DNA from: Comamonadaceae bacterium
GTDB lineage: Bacteria; Pseudomonadota; Gammaproteobacteria; Burkholderiales; Burkholderiaceae_C
Length of the DNA stretch: 44,494 nucleotides
Direction of reading: 5' to 3'
NCBI GenBank assembly: GCA_947378785.1
Contig: CANCLK010000114.1
Span: 1-44,494, forward strand
Both the position numbers and the translations under genes were made by a program. Below, piece by piece: positions 17,133-25,116 of the stretch. Position 1 is the stretch's first letter; every line of letters begins with the position of its first letter. Below the pieces are notes generated by a model, which had not been told where the DNA came from, did no database searches, and saw nothing but the letters and a program-made list of their open reading frames with translations.

Positions 17133-18865
17133 AAATCACCGTCAGAGATGCGCCTCCGCGCAGCGTTTGGGCCTTGCAACAAGCCGGTGTACACCCGCTG
17201 CTGGCGCAGTTGTATGCCGCTCGCGGCGTGCTCAGCCCGGATGAACTTGACGACGGCTTGGCCCGACTGCTGCCGCCCAGTGCCCTGCACGGCGCGGCCG
17301 AAGCTGCTGTGCTCCTAGCCGACAACATGGCTGCGGGTCGCAAAATCTGCATCGTCGCCGACTACGACTGCGACGGCGCGACCGCTTGCGCTGTCGGCGT
17401 GCGCGGCCTGCGACTGCTCGGTGCGCCGCTGAATTTTTCCAACGTGAGTTACCTGGTGCCTGACCGCGTGGTCGACGGCTATGGCTTGACAGCAGCGATC
17501 TCTGAGCGCGTCAAGGCCGCTGGCGCTGACCTGTTGGTGACCGTTGACAACGGCATCGCCAGCATCGACGGCGTGGCGCGTGCCAAGGCCCTCGGCATGC
17601 AAGTTCTGGTGACCGATCACCACCTGCCAGCACTGCTAGACGGTGAGATCGTGCTGCCCGATGCAGACGTCATCGTCAACCCAAACCAGCCCGCTTGCAC
17701 CTTTGAAAGCAAGTCCATCGCCGGCGTCGGCGTGATGTTTTATGTGCTGCTCGCACTGCGCGCCGAGCTGCGCCAGCGCGGCGTGTTTGACGCCGCCAGC
17801 CAACCCAAACTCGACGCGCTGCTGCCGCTGGTGGCCCTCGGCACCGTGGCCGACGTGGTCAAGCTCGACCCGAACAATCGCCGCTTGGTGGCGCAAGGCC
17901 TCAAGCGCATTCGTGCAGGCGCGCTGCAAGCCGGTATCAGCGGTTTGTTTTTAGCAGCGGGACGGCAAGCCAACGTGGCCACGGCATTCGACTTCGGCTT
18001 TGCACTTGGCCCGCGCATCAACGCAGCCGGACGCCTGTCCGACATGACGCTGGGCATTGAATGCCTGCTGACGGACGACTTAGGCCGCGGCGAAGAACTC
18101 GCCAAAATGCTCGACAGCATCAACCGTGAACGCCGCGACATTGAAGCCGGCATGCGCGAGCAGGCCGAACTGGCAGCGGACGCCATGATTGACGAGGACG
18201 AAGCGCCACCGCCCGCGATCGCGATTTTTGACCCTGACTTCCATGAGGGCGTGGTCGGCATCGTGGCCTCGCGGATCAAAGACAAAATGCACCGCCCGAC
18301 CTTTGTCTTTGCGGCCAGCCAAGCCCCGGGCAAAGAACACGAACTCAAAGGTTCCGGCCGCTCGATTCCGGGCTTTCACTTGCGCGACGCGCTGGACTTG
18401 GTGGCCAAACGCCATCCGGGTGTGCTGCTGCGCTTTGGCGGTCATGCCATGGCCGCCGGCTGCACCATCGACGAAGAAAATTTCGACACGTTTGAACAAG
18501 CATTGCAAGAAGTCGCCCATGAATGGCTGGACGCTGGTACCTTGACGCGTCGGCTTGATACTGACGGCCCGCTGGCCCCCGAGTACCGGCGCACCGATGT
18601 GGTCGACACGTTGCACACCGCCGTCTGGGGACAAGGTTTTGCAGCACCCACCTTCAGCGAAGAACTCGAAGTGGTGTCTCAGCGGCTGGTCGGCGAAAAG
18701 CACCTGGCACTCAAACTCAAACACCAAGGCCAGCCGGTCGACGGCATCTGGTTTGGCCGCACCGAATCGCTGCCAGCCAAGGTCACACTGGCCTTTCGGC
18801 TTGACGCCGACGAATGGCAGGGTGTCAGGCGGGTGCGCTTTCTGGTCGAGGGCGCTGAGCTTTGA
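17129..18865 (+). CDS. recJ: Single-stranded-DNA-specific exonuclease RecJ
   Basis: The protein has 578 aa, the typical RecJ length. The DHH phosphoesterase motifs are VADYDCDGATA (residues 77-87), VTVDNGI, VTDHHLP and the DHHA1 motif RFGGHAMAAGCT. The C-terminal OB-fold region ends the protein. RecJ degrades single-stranded DNA 5' to 3' in recombination, mismatch and base-excision repair. The ATG overlaps the preceding gene's TGA by four bases. A probable continuation of the transcript into the PHP gene follows after 37 bp. Confidence 0.97.
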   Translation: MKITVRDAPPRSVWALQQAGVHPLLAQLYAARGVLSPDELDDGLARLLPPSALHGAAEAAVLLADNMAAGRKICIVADYDCDGATACAVGVRGLRLLGAPLNFSNVSYLVPDRVVDGYGLTAAISERVKAAGADLLVTVDNGIASIDGVARAKALGMQVLVTDHHLPALLDGEIVLPDADVIVNPNQPACTFESKSIAGVGVMFYVLLALRAELRQRGVFDAASQPKLDALLPLVALGTVADVVKLDPNNRRLVAQGLKRIRAGALQAGISGLFLAAGRQANVATAFDFGFALGPRINAAGRLSDMTLGIECLLTDDLGRGEELAKMLDSINRERRDIEAGMREQAELAADAMIDEDEAPPPAIAIFDPDFHEGVVGIVASRIKDKMHRPTFVFAASQAPGKEHELKGSGRSIPGFHLRDALDLVAKRHPGVLLRFGGHAMAAGCTIDEENFDTFEQALQEVAHEWLDAGTLTRRLDTDGPLAPEYRRTDVVDTLHTAVWGQGFAAPTFSEELEVVSQRLVGEKHLALKLKHQGQPVDGIWFGRTESLPAKVTLAFRLDADEWQGVRRVRFLVEGAEL

Positions 18866-18902
18866 CGCTCTCGGGTTTTGCAAACAGCCTAGAATAAAAA
18901 TC

Positions 18903-19763
18903 GTGATTTCAAAAAACATTCTCAACGCAGACTTGCATTGCCATTCGATCGTCTCTGACGGCACACTGACCCCCGAAGCCTTGGCTGAACGCGCCAAACT
19001 CAACGGGGTTGAGTTGTGGGCGCTGACCGACCACGACGAAATTGGTGGTCAGCACCGTGCCGCGGCAGCGGCCAAAGCGCAAGGCATGCGCTACCTGACG
19101 GGCACTGAAATCTCGGTCACCTTTGCGGGTGAAACCGTGCACATCGTCGGGTTGGGGTTTGACCCAGATGACGAAGCCTTGAAACAAGGTTTGTACAACA
19201 CGCGCGGTGGCAGACGCGAGCGCGCGATGGAGATGTCAGACGGCTTGGCCAAGGTCGGCATTCAGGGCGCGTATGAAGGCGCCTTGAAATTTGTCGGCAA
19301 CCCCGAACTCATTTCGCGGACGCACTTTGCGCGCTTTCTGGTCGAGTCCGGCGTCTGCAAAGAAACTGCTGACGTGTTTCGAAAATACCTGACTGAAGGC
19401 AAACCCGGCTTCGTGCCGCACCGCTGGGCCTCTTTGCAAAACGCCGTCACCTGGATCACCCAGGCGCACGGTGTGGCGGTCATTGCGCACCCAGCTCGCT
19501 ACAAATTCACACCGAATGAAGAGTACGCCCTCTTTACAGAATTCAAGAACCATGGCGGTACAGCCGTTGAAGTGGTGACCGGTAGCCACACCGTGCAGGA
19601 GTCCGTGAAGTACGCCGAAACCGCCCGCGAGTTTGGCTTGGCTGCATCACGCGGCAGCGACTTTCACAGCCCCGACGAGAGCCGGATTGACCTCGGCACC
19701 CTGCCCTTTTTGCCGGGCGAACTGACCCCTGTCTGGGAATTGCTGGAAGACCGTATCCAGTGA
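18903..19763 (+). CDS. PHP-domain phosphoesterase (YciV/RNase AM-like, 3',5'-nucleoside bisphosphate phosphatase family)
   Basis: The protein has 286 aa from GTG 18903, the only start codon between the previous stop region and the first motif; no clear Shine-Dalgarno is present. PHP metal ligands are ADLHCHSIVSDG, LTDHDEIGG, TGTEISV, AVIAHPARY and SRGSDFHSPDE, the full set. Characterised relatives (E. coli YciV, Chromobacterium CV1693) hydrolyse 3',5'-bisphosphonucleotides or trim short 5' ends of RNA. It is followed by a GTGA overlap with the EamA gene and, further on, yciO. A PHP-YciO pairing is common in proteobacteria. Confidence 0.9.
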   Translation: MISKNILNADLHCHSIVSDGTLTPEALAERAKLNGVELWALTDHDEIGGQHRAAAAAKAQGMRYLTGTEISVTFAGETVHIVGLGFDPDDEALKQGLYNTRGGRRERAMEMSDGLAKVGIQGAYEGALKFVGNPELISRTHFARFLVESGVCKETADVFRKYLTEGKPGFVPHRWASLQNAVTWITQAHGVAVIAHPARYKFTPNEEYALFTEFKNHGGTAVEVVTGSHTVQESVKYAETAREFGLAASRGSDFHSPDESRIDLGTLPFLPGELTPVWELLEDRIQ

Positions 19764-20665
19764 GGCCAGCCCCGTCGGCCGTCTGGGGCATTGCGCTGGT
19801 GATTGCAGCAGTCGCCTGTTTTGCAACCCTCGACACCACCACAAAACTCATCAGCACCGGCGTACCACTGCTGATGGCGCTGTGGTTTCGCTATTTCTTT
19901 CAGGCCGTGGCCACCACCGCCTTGGTCTTGCCAACACGCGGCTGGCGCTCTTTAAGAACTGTCCATCCCAAGTTCCATCTGCTGCGTGGCCTGTTGTTAC
20001 TGAGCAGCAGTTTGTTCGCGTTTTTAAGCCTCAAACACATGCCTGTGGCCGAGTTCACCTCCGTTGTCGGCATCACGCCTCTGGTGATCACCTTGCTGGC
20101 GGCTACGGCGCTGGATGAACGTGTCTCAACGCTGCGTTGGTCGCTCATCATCGGCGGCTTTCTTGGCACACTCATCATCATCCGGCCGGGCAGTGAGCAC
20201 TTTGGCTGGTCGACGCTTTTTCCATTGGTGGTGGTGGTCACCAATTCTTGGTTTCAGGTACTCACCAGCAAACTGGCCCGCACCGAAGACCCGGTCACCA
20301 TGCATTTTTATACTGGCTGGGTCGGCACGCTGATCGCGTCATTGGCGCTACCGTTTGTCTGGACGGCATTGCCATCGTGGTGGCTGTGGGCCGCCTTGAT
20401 GCTGATGGGACTGGCCGCCACCGCAGGTCACTTGTTACTGATCTTGGCCTACACCCGCACCTCCGCATCGACCCTGACACCGTTTTTCTATGCCCAGATC
20501 GGCTTCGCCATGCTGGGCGGTTGGCTGGCTTTCTCCCACGTGCCTGACGGCTGGTCCATGGTCGGCATCAGCATGATCGCGCTGTGTGGCGCACTCGGCG
20601 CCTGGTTGACGGCTCGCGAGAGCCAGGCTCTGAAGCAGGTCAAGCTGCAACCCGTTGAATCCTAA
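19760..20665 (+). CDS. EamA/DMT-family permease
   Basis: The protein has 301 aa with about ten membrane helices in two EamA repeats. The first begins WGIALVIAAVACFATLD and the second begins at the STLFPLVVVVTNS segment. The GTG start overlaps the PHP gene's TGA by four bases, with GGAAGA nine bases upstream. It probably exports an unknown metabolite or nucleotide-type compound through the inner membrane. It shares little visible sequence with the EamA protein at 1849-2745, so the two are not a recent duplication. The substrate is unknown. Confidence 0.9.
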   Translation: MRPAPSAVWGIALVIAAVACFATLDTTTKLISTGVPLLMALWFRYFFQAVATTALVLPTRGWRSLRTVHPKFHLLRGLLLLSSSLFAFLSLKHMPVAEFTSVVGITPLVITLLAATALDERVSTLRWSLIIGGFLGTLIIIRPGSEHFGWSTLFPLVVVVTNSWFQVLTSKLARTEDPVTMHFYTGWVGTLIASLALPFVWTALPSWWLWAALMLMGLAATAGHLLLILAYTRTSASTLTPFFYAQIGFAMLGGWLAFSHVPDGWSMVGISMIALCGALGAWLTARESQALKQVKLQPVES

Positions 20666-20697
20666 ACGCAGGATGACTCGATTGAGACAATCTGCAC

Positions 20698-21333
20698 ATG
20701 GCCCAATTTTTTGAAATTCATCCTGACAACCCGCAGCCAAGACTCCTGAAGCAGGCGGTGGCGCTGTTGGCCCGAGGCGGTGTGGCGGCTGTACCGACTG
20801 ATTCCAGCTACGCACTGGTCTGCCACCTTGACGACAAAGCCGCTGCCGACAGCTTGCGCCGCATTCGCGGGGTCGATGACAAGCACCACCTGACGATTCT
20901 TTGCCGCGACCTCAGCGAGTTGGCCAATTACGCCCGGGTGGACAACAAGCAGTTCCGGCTCATCAAGGCTGCCACGCCGGGGCCGTACACCTTCATTCTG
21001 GAGGCCAGCAAAGAAGTGCCACGCCGGCTCAGCCATCCGTCGCGTAAGACCATTGGCCTGCGCGTGCCCGACCACAAAACCCTGCAAGCCCTGCTGGAGT
21101 TGCACGGCGCTCCGCTGCTGGCCACCACACTGATCCCCCGCGGCGAGACCGAGCCGCTGAATGACGCCGAAGAGATCCGCCGCCAGCTTGAGCACGAACT
21201 GGCCGCTGTGATTGACGCTGGCGCCTGCCCGCTAGAAGCCACCACCGTGATTGACCTGACCGGTATGAGCGACGGCGGTGAAGCCATCATCGTGCGGCAA
21301 GGTCGAGGCGATCTGGCCGTACTCGGTCTGTAA
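20698..21333 (+). CDS. YciO/Sua5/YrdC-family protein (threonylcarbamoyl-AMP synthase-like)
   Basis: The protein has 211 aa and a single YrdC-like domain. PTDSSYALVCHLDDKAA and RRIRGVDDKHHLTILCRDLSE correspond to the nucleotide-binding floor of the fold, followed by TPGPYTFILEAS. The strict Lys-x-Arg and Ser-x-Asn residues of genuine Sua5/TsaC appear altered in this region (IRGVDDKHH), as in YciO. The protein is therefore more likely a YciO paralogue, with weak or different activity from the tRNA t6A enzyme. It lies in the conserved PHP-YciO-M50-trpS string. Confidence 0.88.
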   Translation: MAQFFEIHPDNPQPRLLKQAVALLARGGVAAVPTDSSYALVCHLDDKAAADSLRRIRGVDDKHHLTILCRDLSELANYARVDNKQFRLIKAATPGPYTFILEASKEVPRRLSHPSRKTIGLRVPDHKTLQALLELHGAPLLATTLIPRGETEPLNDAEEIRRQLEHELAAVIDAGACPLEATTVIDLTGMSDGGEAIIVRQGRGDLAVLGL

Positions 21334-21362
21334 ACACCCGCGGCGTCTGAGACAATCGCGCC

Positions 21363-22031
21363 ATGGACTTTGCCAACCTGATTCAGACTGTCGCCATTTA
21401 CGCCCTGCCCGTGGTCTTCGCCATCACCGTGCACGAGGCGGCCCACGGTTATGTTGCCCGCTACTTTGGCGACAACACGGCTTGGTCTATGGGCCGGGTG
21501 ACCTTGAACCCGTTCAAACACATTGACCCCGTCGGCACCATCGTCATGCCGCTGGTTCTGTACATCGCCACAGCGGGCACCTTTTTGTTCGGTTATGCCA
21601 AGCCCGTCCCCGTGCAATTTGGCCATCTGCGCAAACCCAAGCAACACATGGTTTGGGTAGCGCTGGCGGGCCCCGGCGCTAACTTTATCCAAGCCCTGCT
21701 GTGGGGCGCTTTGTTTTATGCCGCCGCTGCCGCGGGCATCACCGAACGCTTTGTGCTGGAAATGTGCCGCGCTGGCATGCTGGTGAACGTGGTGATGTTT
21801 GTCTTCAACTTATTTCCATTGCCACCTCTTGACGGTGGCCGCATTTTGGTTGGCCTGCTGCCGTGGCGACAAGCTCACATGGTGTCGCGCGTTGAGCCCT
21901 GGGGATTTTTCATCGTCATGGGCTTGGTGCTCACCGGGGTGATCAGTTCGTTCTGGATGCAACCGCTGATGTCTTTAACCTACGATGCGCTGCAAACCCT
22001 GTTGTCGCCTCTGGCCTTCTTGCTGCGATAA
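21363..22031 (+). CDS. Site-2 protease family (M50) membrane metalloprotease
   Basis: The protein has 222 aa with about six hydrophobic segments. The zinc-binding HEAAH is at residues 24-28 in the first helix, and the second ligand motif is PPLDGGRIL with Asp157. No PDZ or CBS domain is present, so it is a minimal member of the family. Such proteases cut substrates within the membrane and may release regulatory factors. The ATG lies 30 bp after yciO and 64 bp before trpS. This order is conserved in Burkholderiales. The substrate is unknown. Confidence 0.93.
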   Translation: MDFANLIQTVAIYALPVVFAITVHEAAHGYVARYFGDNTAWSMGRVTLNPFKHIDPVGTIVMPLVLYIATAGTFLFGYAKPVPVQFGHLRKPKQHMVWVALAGPGANFIQALLWGALFYAAAAAGITERFVLEMCRAGMLVNVVMFVFNLFPLPPLDGGRILVGLLPWRQAHMVSRVEPWGFFIVMGLVLTGVISSFWMQPLMSLTYDALQTLLSPLAFLLR

Positions 22032-22094
22032 CCCAACGTTAGCGCCAAGATCTTCGCTGCCCTATTTTTTGCCATTTTTGAAATCTGAATTCTC

Positions 22095-23381
22095 ATGAGT
22101 CCACTGCGCGTCCTGACCGGCATCACCACTTCGGGCACGCCCCACCTAGGCAACTACGTGGGGGCTATTCGCCCGGCAGTGCGGGCCAGCTTGGCGCCGG
22201 GTGCTCAGAGTTTTTACTTCTTAGCCGATTACCACGCCTTGATCAAGGTCGGCGAGCCAGCGCGCATCCAGCGCTCCACGCTTGAAATCGCGGCCACTTG
22301 GCTGGCCGCAGGGCTGGACCCGGAACGGGTGACGTTTTATCGCCAGTCTGACATTCCTGAAATTCCTGAACTCTGCTGGTTGCTGACCTGCGTCACCGGC
22401 AAAGGCGTGCTGAACCGCGCCCACGCCTACAAAGCCTCCGTCGACAAAAATACCGCCAGTGGCCATGACGCTGATACAGAAGTGACCGCTGGCCTCTTCA
22501 TGTACCCCGTGTTGATGGCCGCTGATATTTTGCTGTTCAAGGCGCACAAGGTGCCGGTTGGACGCGACCAGATTCAGCACATTGAAATGGCCCGCGACAT
22601 TGCCCAGAGTTTCAACCACCTGTATGGCGAGCATCTGGTCTTGCCCGAAGCGGCGATTGAAGCTTCAGTCGCGACGCTGCCCGGTCTTGACGGCCGCAAG
22701 ATGAGCAAGAGCTACGACAACACGATTGCACTGTTTGCGCCGCGTGAGCAGTTGCGCAAGCAAATTGGTGGCATCGTGACCGACTCGAAAGCCCCCGGCG
22801 AAGTCAAACGCTGCGAGGGCTCGGCCCTGTTCGAGATTTACCAAGCCTTTGCCAGCGCCGAAGAAACCGCCGCACTGCGCACGGCTTATGCCGAAGGCAT
22901 TGCCTGGGGCGATGCCAAGCACATGCTGTTTGAGCGCATTGACCGCGAAGTCGCCCCCATGCGCGACAGCTACGAAGCCTTGATCAACGATCCTGGCAAG
23001 CTGGAAGACATCTTGCAAGCCGGTGCCGTCAAGGCCCGGCTTTTGGCAACGCCCTTGATGGCGACACTGCGCCAGAACGTCGGTCTGCGCAATTTACGCA
23101 GCAGCACCGAAACACGCAGCGCCAAGCCAGCCAAAGCAGCGTTGCCGACCCTCAAGCAATACCGCGAAAAAGACGGTCTTTTTTACTTCAAATTGGTCGA
23201 TGCGCGTGGCCGTTTGCTGCTGCAGAGCCTGAGCTTTGAATCGCCACGCGACGCCGCAGCCACCATTGCGCAGTTGCAGGCTCGCGGCTCAGCGGCCTTG
23301 GCAGAACTTCAAGCCCAGCTGCAGCCAGTAGAAGGTGTTAGCACTGAAGACGTGGCCGCAGCCTTGGCACTGCTTGCCTGA
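22095..23381 (+). CDS. trpS: Tryptophanyl-tRNA synthetase with C-terminal extension
   Basis: The protein has 428 aa. The class I signature PHLGN is at 16-20 and KMSKS at 202-206. Residues 1 to about 335 form a complete enzyme, equal to the 334-residue E. coli TrpS. About 90 further residues follow after a lysine/alanine-rich linker (SSTETRSAKPAKAALP). The extension contains YREKDGLFYFKLVDARGRL and then LLLQSLSFESPRDAAATIAQ, which resembles the small DUF1508/YegP-type repeat. The enzyme charges tRNA-Trp in the cytoplasm. The role of the tail is unknown. A weak GATAT/ATATC hairpin lies after the stop. Confidence 0.96.
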   Translation: MSPLRVLTGITTSGTPHLGNYVGAIRPAVRASLAPGAQSFYFLADYHALIKVGEPARIQRSTLEIAATWLAAGLDPERVTFYRQSDIPEIPELCWLLTCVTGKGVLNRAHAYKASVDKNTASGHDADTEVTAGLFMYPVLMAADILLFKAHKVPVGRDQIQHIEMARDIAQSFNHLYGEHLVLPEAAIEASVATLPGLDGRKMSKSYDNTIALFAPREQLRKQIGGIVTDSKAPGEVKRCEGSALFEIYQAFASAEETAALRTAYAEGIAWGDAKHMLFERIDREVAPMRDSYEALINDPGKLEDILQAGAVKARLLATPLMATLRQNVGLRNLRSSTETRSAKPAKAALPTLKQYREKDGLFYFKLVDARGRLLLQSLSFESPRDAAATIAQLQARGSAALAELQAQLQPVEGVSTEDVAAALALLA

Positions 23382-23469
23382 TATCCAGAAAATATTACTC
23401 AAATATCTTTTAGTTACCGAATAGACAACGAAATATAGGTAGTTCTACTTTTTTTTTGTAAAAGTCAAC

Positions 23470-23506
23470 TGGTAACATTTACCACTATGATTCGTCCGGT
23501 TATAAA
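23470..23506 (+). promoter_or_regulatory. Promoter and operator-like palindrome of the response-regulator gene
   Basis: TTTACC (23478-23483), a 17-bp spacer and TATAAA (23501-23506) form a good sigma-70 promoter. A perfect inverted repeat TGGTAA-CAT-TTACCA (23470-23484) covers the -35, as an autoregulatory operator would. The transcript leader would be only about 13 bases. Confidence 0.5.
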
Positions 23507-23525
23507 CGCTTATATTTAAATTCCC

Positions 23526-24134
23526 ATGACCACTGAAACACTTAAGCCCATGAGTATTTTTGTTGTGGATGACCATCCCCTGATGCGGGAAGCGGTTGTC
23601 ATGCTGATTCGTCGCCTCAACAGCAAGGCCAATATTGTTGAGCTCGACCGAGTTGCAGCCGTGTCGCCTGCGGTCGAAAAGCATGGGACCCCAGAACTCA
23701 TCTGCCTTGATCTCAAGCTGCCCGACACGCATGGCGTGTCCGGTGTTCGCGAACTCAAGCTGCAATACCCCGACGTGCCACTGGTGGTGTTGTCGGCAGC
23801 GCCTGCGCTGGATTACGAAGACCTGTCCTTAGAAGCTGGCGCTGACGCGTACATCCAGAAGTCGGCCGGCGCCACGGAGATCTCGAATGCACTTCGTTTG
23901 TTTCTGCTCGACGACCCAGACGCCGAGGCCGGAGCCGTCCCTGAAAAACTCTCCAAGCGACAAAAACAGTTGCTGGTCATGCTTGACCGAGGTCTGAGCA
24001 ACCGCGACATAGCCGAAGAATTGCAAATCAGTGAGCACACCGTCAAAGTGCACTTGTGGCGCCTGTTCCGACGCCTCAACGTGAAGAGTCGGTCGCAAGC
24101 GAGTCATTTGGCACGCACCAAAGGCCTGCTCTAA
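23526..24134 (+). CDS. NarL/FixJ-type response regulator (orphan)
   Basis: The protein has 202 aa. The receiver domain at 10-125 has the acidic pair in VVDDHP, phosphoacceptor Asp62 in LICLDLKLPD, and the lysine of IQKSAGA. A LuxR-type helix-turn-helix at about 140-200 includes GLSNRDIAEELQISEHTVKVH. It is a DNA-binding transcription factor activated by phosphorylation, but no histidine kinase gene is in the window. The ATG at 23526 and an in-frame ATG at 23550 are both possible; neither has a clear ribosome-binding site. It precedes the PAP2/eptA pair and the Tad operon, which are plausible targets. Confidence 0.93.
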   Translation: MTTETLKPMSIFVVDDHPLMREAVVMLIRRLNSKANIVELDRVAAVSPAVEKHGTPELICLDLKLPDTHGVSGVRELKLQYPDVPLVVLSAAPALDYEDLSLEAGADAYIQKSAGATEISNALRLFLLDDPDAEAGAVPEKLSKRQKQLLVMLDRGLSNRDIAEELQISEHTVKVHLWRLFRRLNVKSRSQASHLARTKGLL

Positions 24135-24169
24135 AAGCAAATAGGCCGTTCAGCGCACTCGGCCAGACC

Positions 24170-24895
24170 TCAGACACGTGCTGGCACTATGGCCGAGCGT
24201 GCTAACCAATGGCGTGACACCCAGACGCAGCTCCAGCCCACCGTTGCACAAATCCAGGCAGTCCAGAGCGTATGACTAGGCGCGTGCGCCCCTCGGAGGG
24301 TCTGCGCCGCACCCATCAACGCACCCAGCACCAAGATCGTCCAGAAAAGATGGCGCCCCCAACGCTGCGCGGCCATTGATTCGGCACTCAAACCGACCCA
24401 GGCTAGGCTCAAAAAAGCCAGCGCACCTGACACATGCCCGCCCGGAAAGCAGTTGCCCGAACCGCCATCGAAAACACCCCAAGCCCAATGCGACAGCGGC
24501 TGCGCCAAGCCCCCAAAATCTTGCCACTCCCAAGGACAACTGGTGGCGCTGACTTGCTTCAGGCTGCTGACAGCAATCAGACTCAAGGTCACCCCCAAGA
24601 TGCCCCCCCAACGCTGCCGCCGGTTGAACCCACGCGCCCAACCGACTGGCCAGAACACCATGAGCCAAGCCAACACGTAGAGCACCAAGAGGACATTTTT
24701 AAGCTGGTTGTGCAGCACGCTGGCGAGGATGTAATGCTCGCGCAACGGGAAACCCTGAGGCGTTCCAATCGCGACCATCACCCAACGGTCCAGCCCCAGC
24801 GCGTCCCAAGCAATCGTCAAAGCCAAAGCCGTCCAGAAAAGTGGCTTTTGAAGTGGCGCATACCAAGGATGTGGTGAAGCAGGATAAGTAGTCAT
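24170..24895 (-). CDS. PAP2-family membrane phosphatase
   Basis: The protein has 241 aa from ATG 24895; the upstream open frame to 25057 is intergenic-like. Five to six membrane helices are visible. PAP2 motifs 2 and 3 are present as CFPGGHVSGALAF and RGAHAPSHTLWTAW. In motif 1 the usual K-x6-RP is K-x6-CP (KQVSATSCPWEW), a form I recall as typical of this subfamily with the following DFGGLA. Relatives remove phosphate from undecaprenyl-PP, phosphatidylglycerol-P or lipid A. Its divergent neighbour is eptA, so a lipid A-phosphate role is likely but unproven. Confidence 0.88.
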   Translation of the reverse strand: MTTYPASPHPWYAPLQKPLFWTALALTIAWDALGLDRWVMVAIGTPQGFPLREHYILASVLHNQLKNVLLVLYVLAWLMVFWPVGWARGFNRRQRWGGILGVTLSLIAVSSLKQVSATSCPWEWQDFGGLAQPLSHWAWGVFDGGSGNCFPGGHVSGALAFLSLAWVGLSAESMAAQRWGRHLFWTILVLGALMGAAQTLRGAHAPSHTLWTAWICATVGWSCVWVSRHWLARSAIVPARV

Positions 24896-25116
24896 TAAAT
24901 GTGATTGCCCCTTGAAGACGTGTAGGCTGCATATGTAACGTTGACACCTCAAGCAAACCGTCAAAAACACTGGGATTGTGACCACAGGGACGGCAACTGT
25001 CCAGCTTGTATCAATTGGCAAGACAATAGGTCTTATTCCAGCAAAGAGCCATGGCATTTGATGTTCAATTTTGGTAGCATCTCAACCTTTCGCACGCGAG
25101 TGCAGGATTCCTCCGT
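24896..25116. promoter_or_regulatory. Divergent PAP2/eptA regulatory region
   Basis: The 221 bp between the two starts must hold both promoters. TGTAGGCTGCATATG (24921-24935) and AACGTTGACA (24937-24946) recur upstream of flp. AAGAC-AATAG-GTCTT (25020-25034) is a further perfect inverted repeat. No strong -10/-35 pair was identified for either gene. Confidence 0.45.

Noticed and set aside
23439..23448. GTAG-TT-CTAC in the response-regulator upstream region as a third copy of the shared motif
   Set aside because: The arms are four bases and the flanks do not match the eptA and flp copies.
24140..24162. GGCCG-N11-CGGCC between the response regulator and the PAP2 gene as a terminator
   Set aside because: The stem is only five base pairs and there is no T run.
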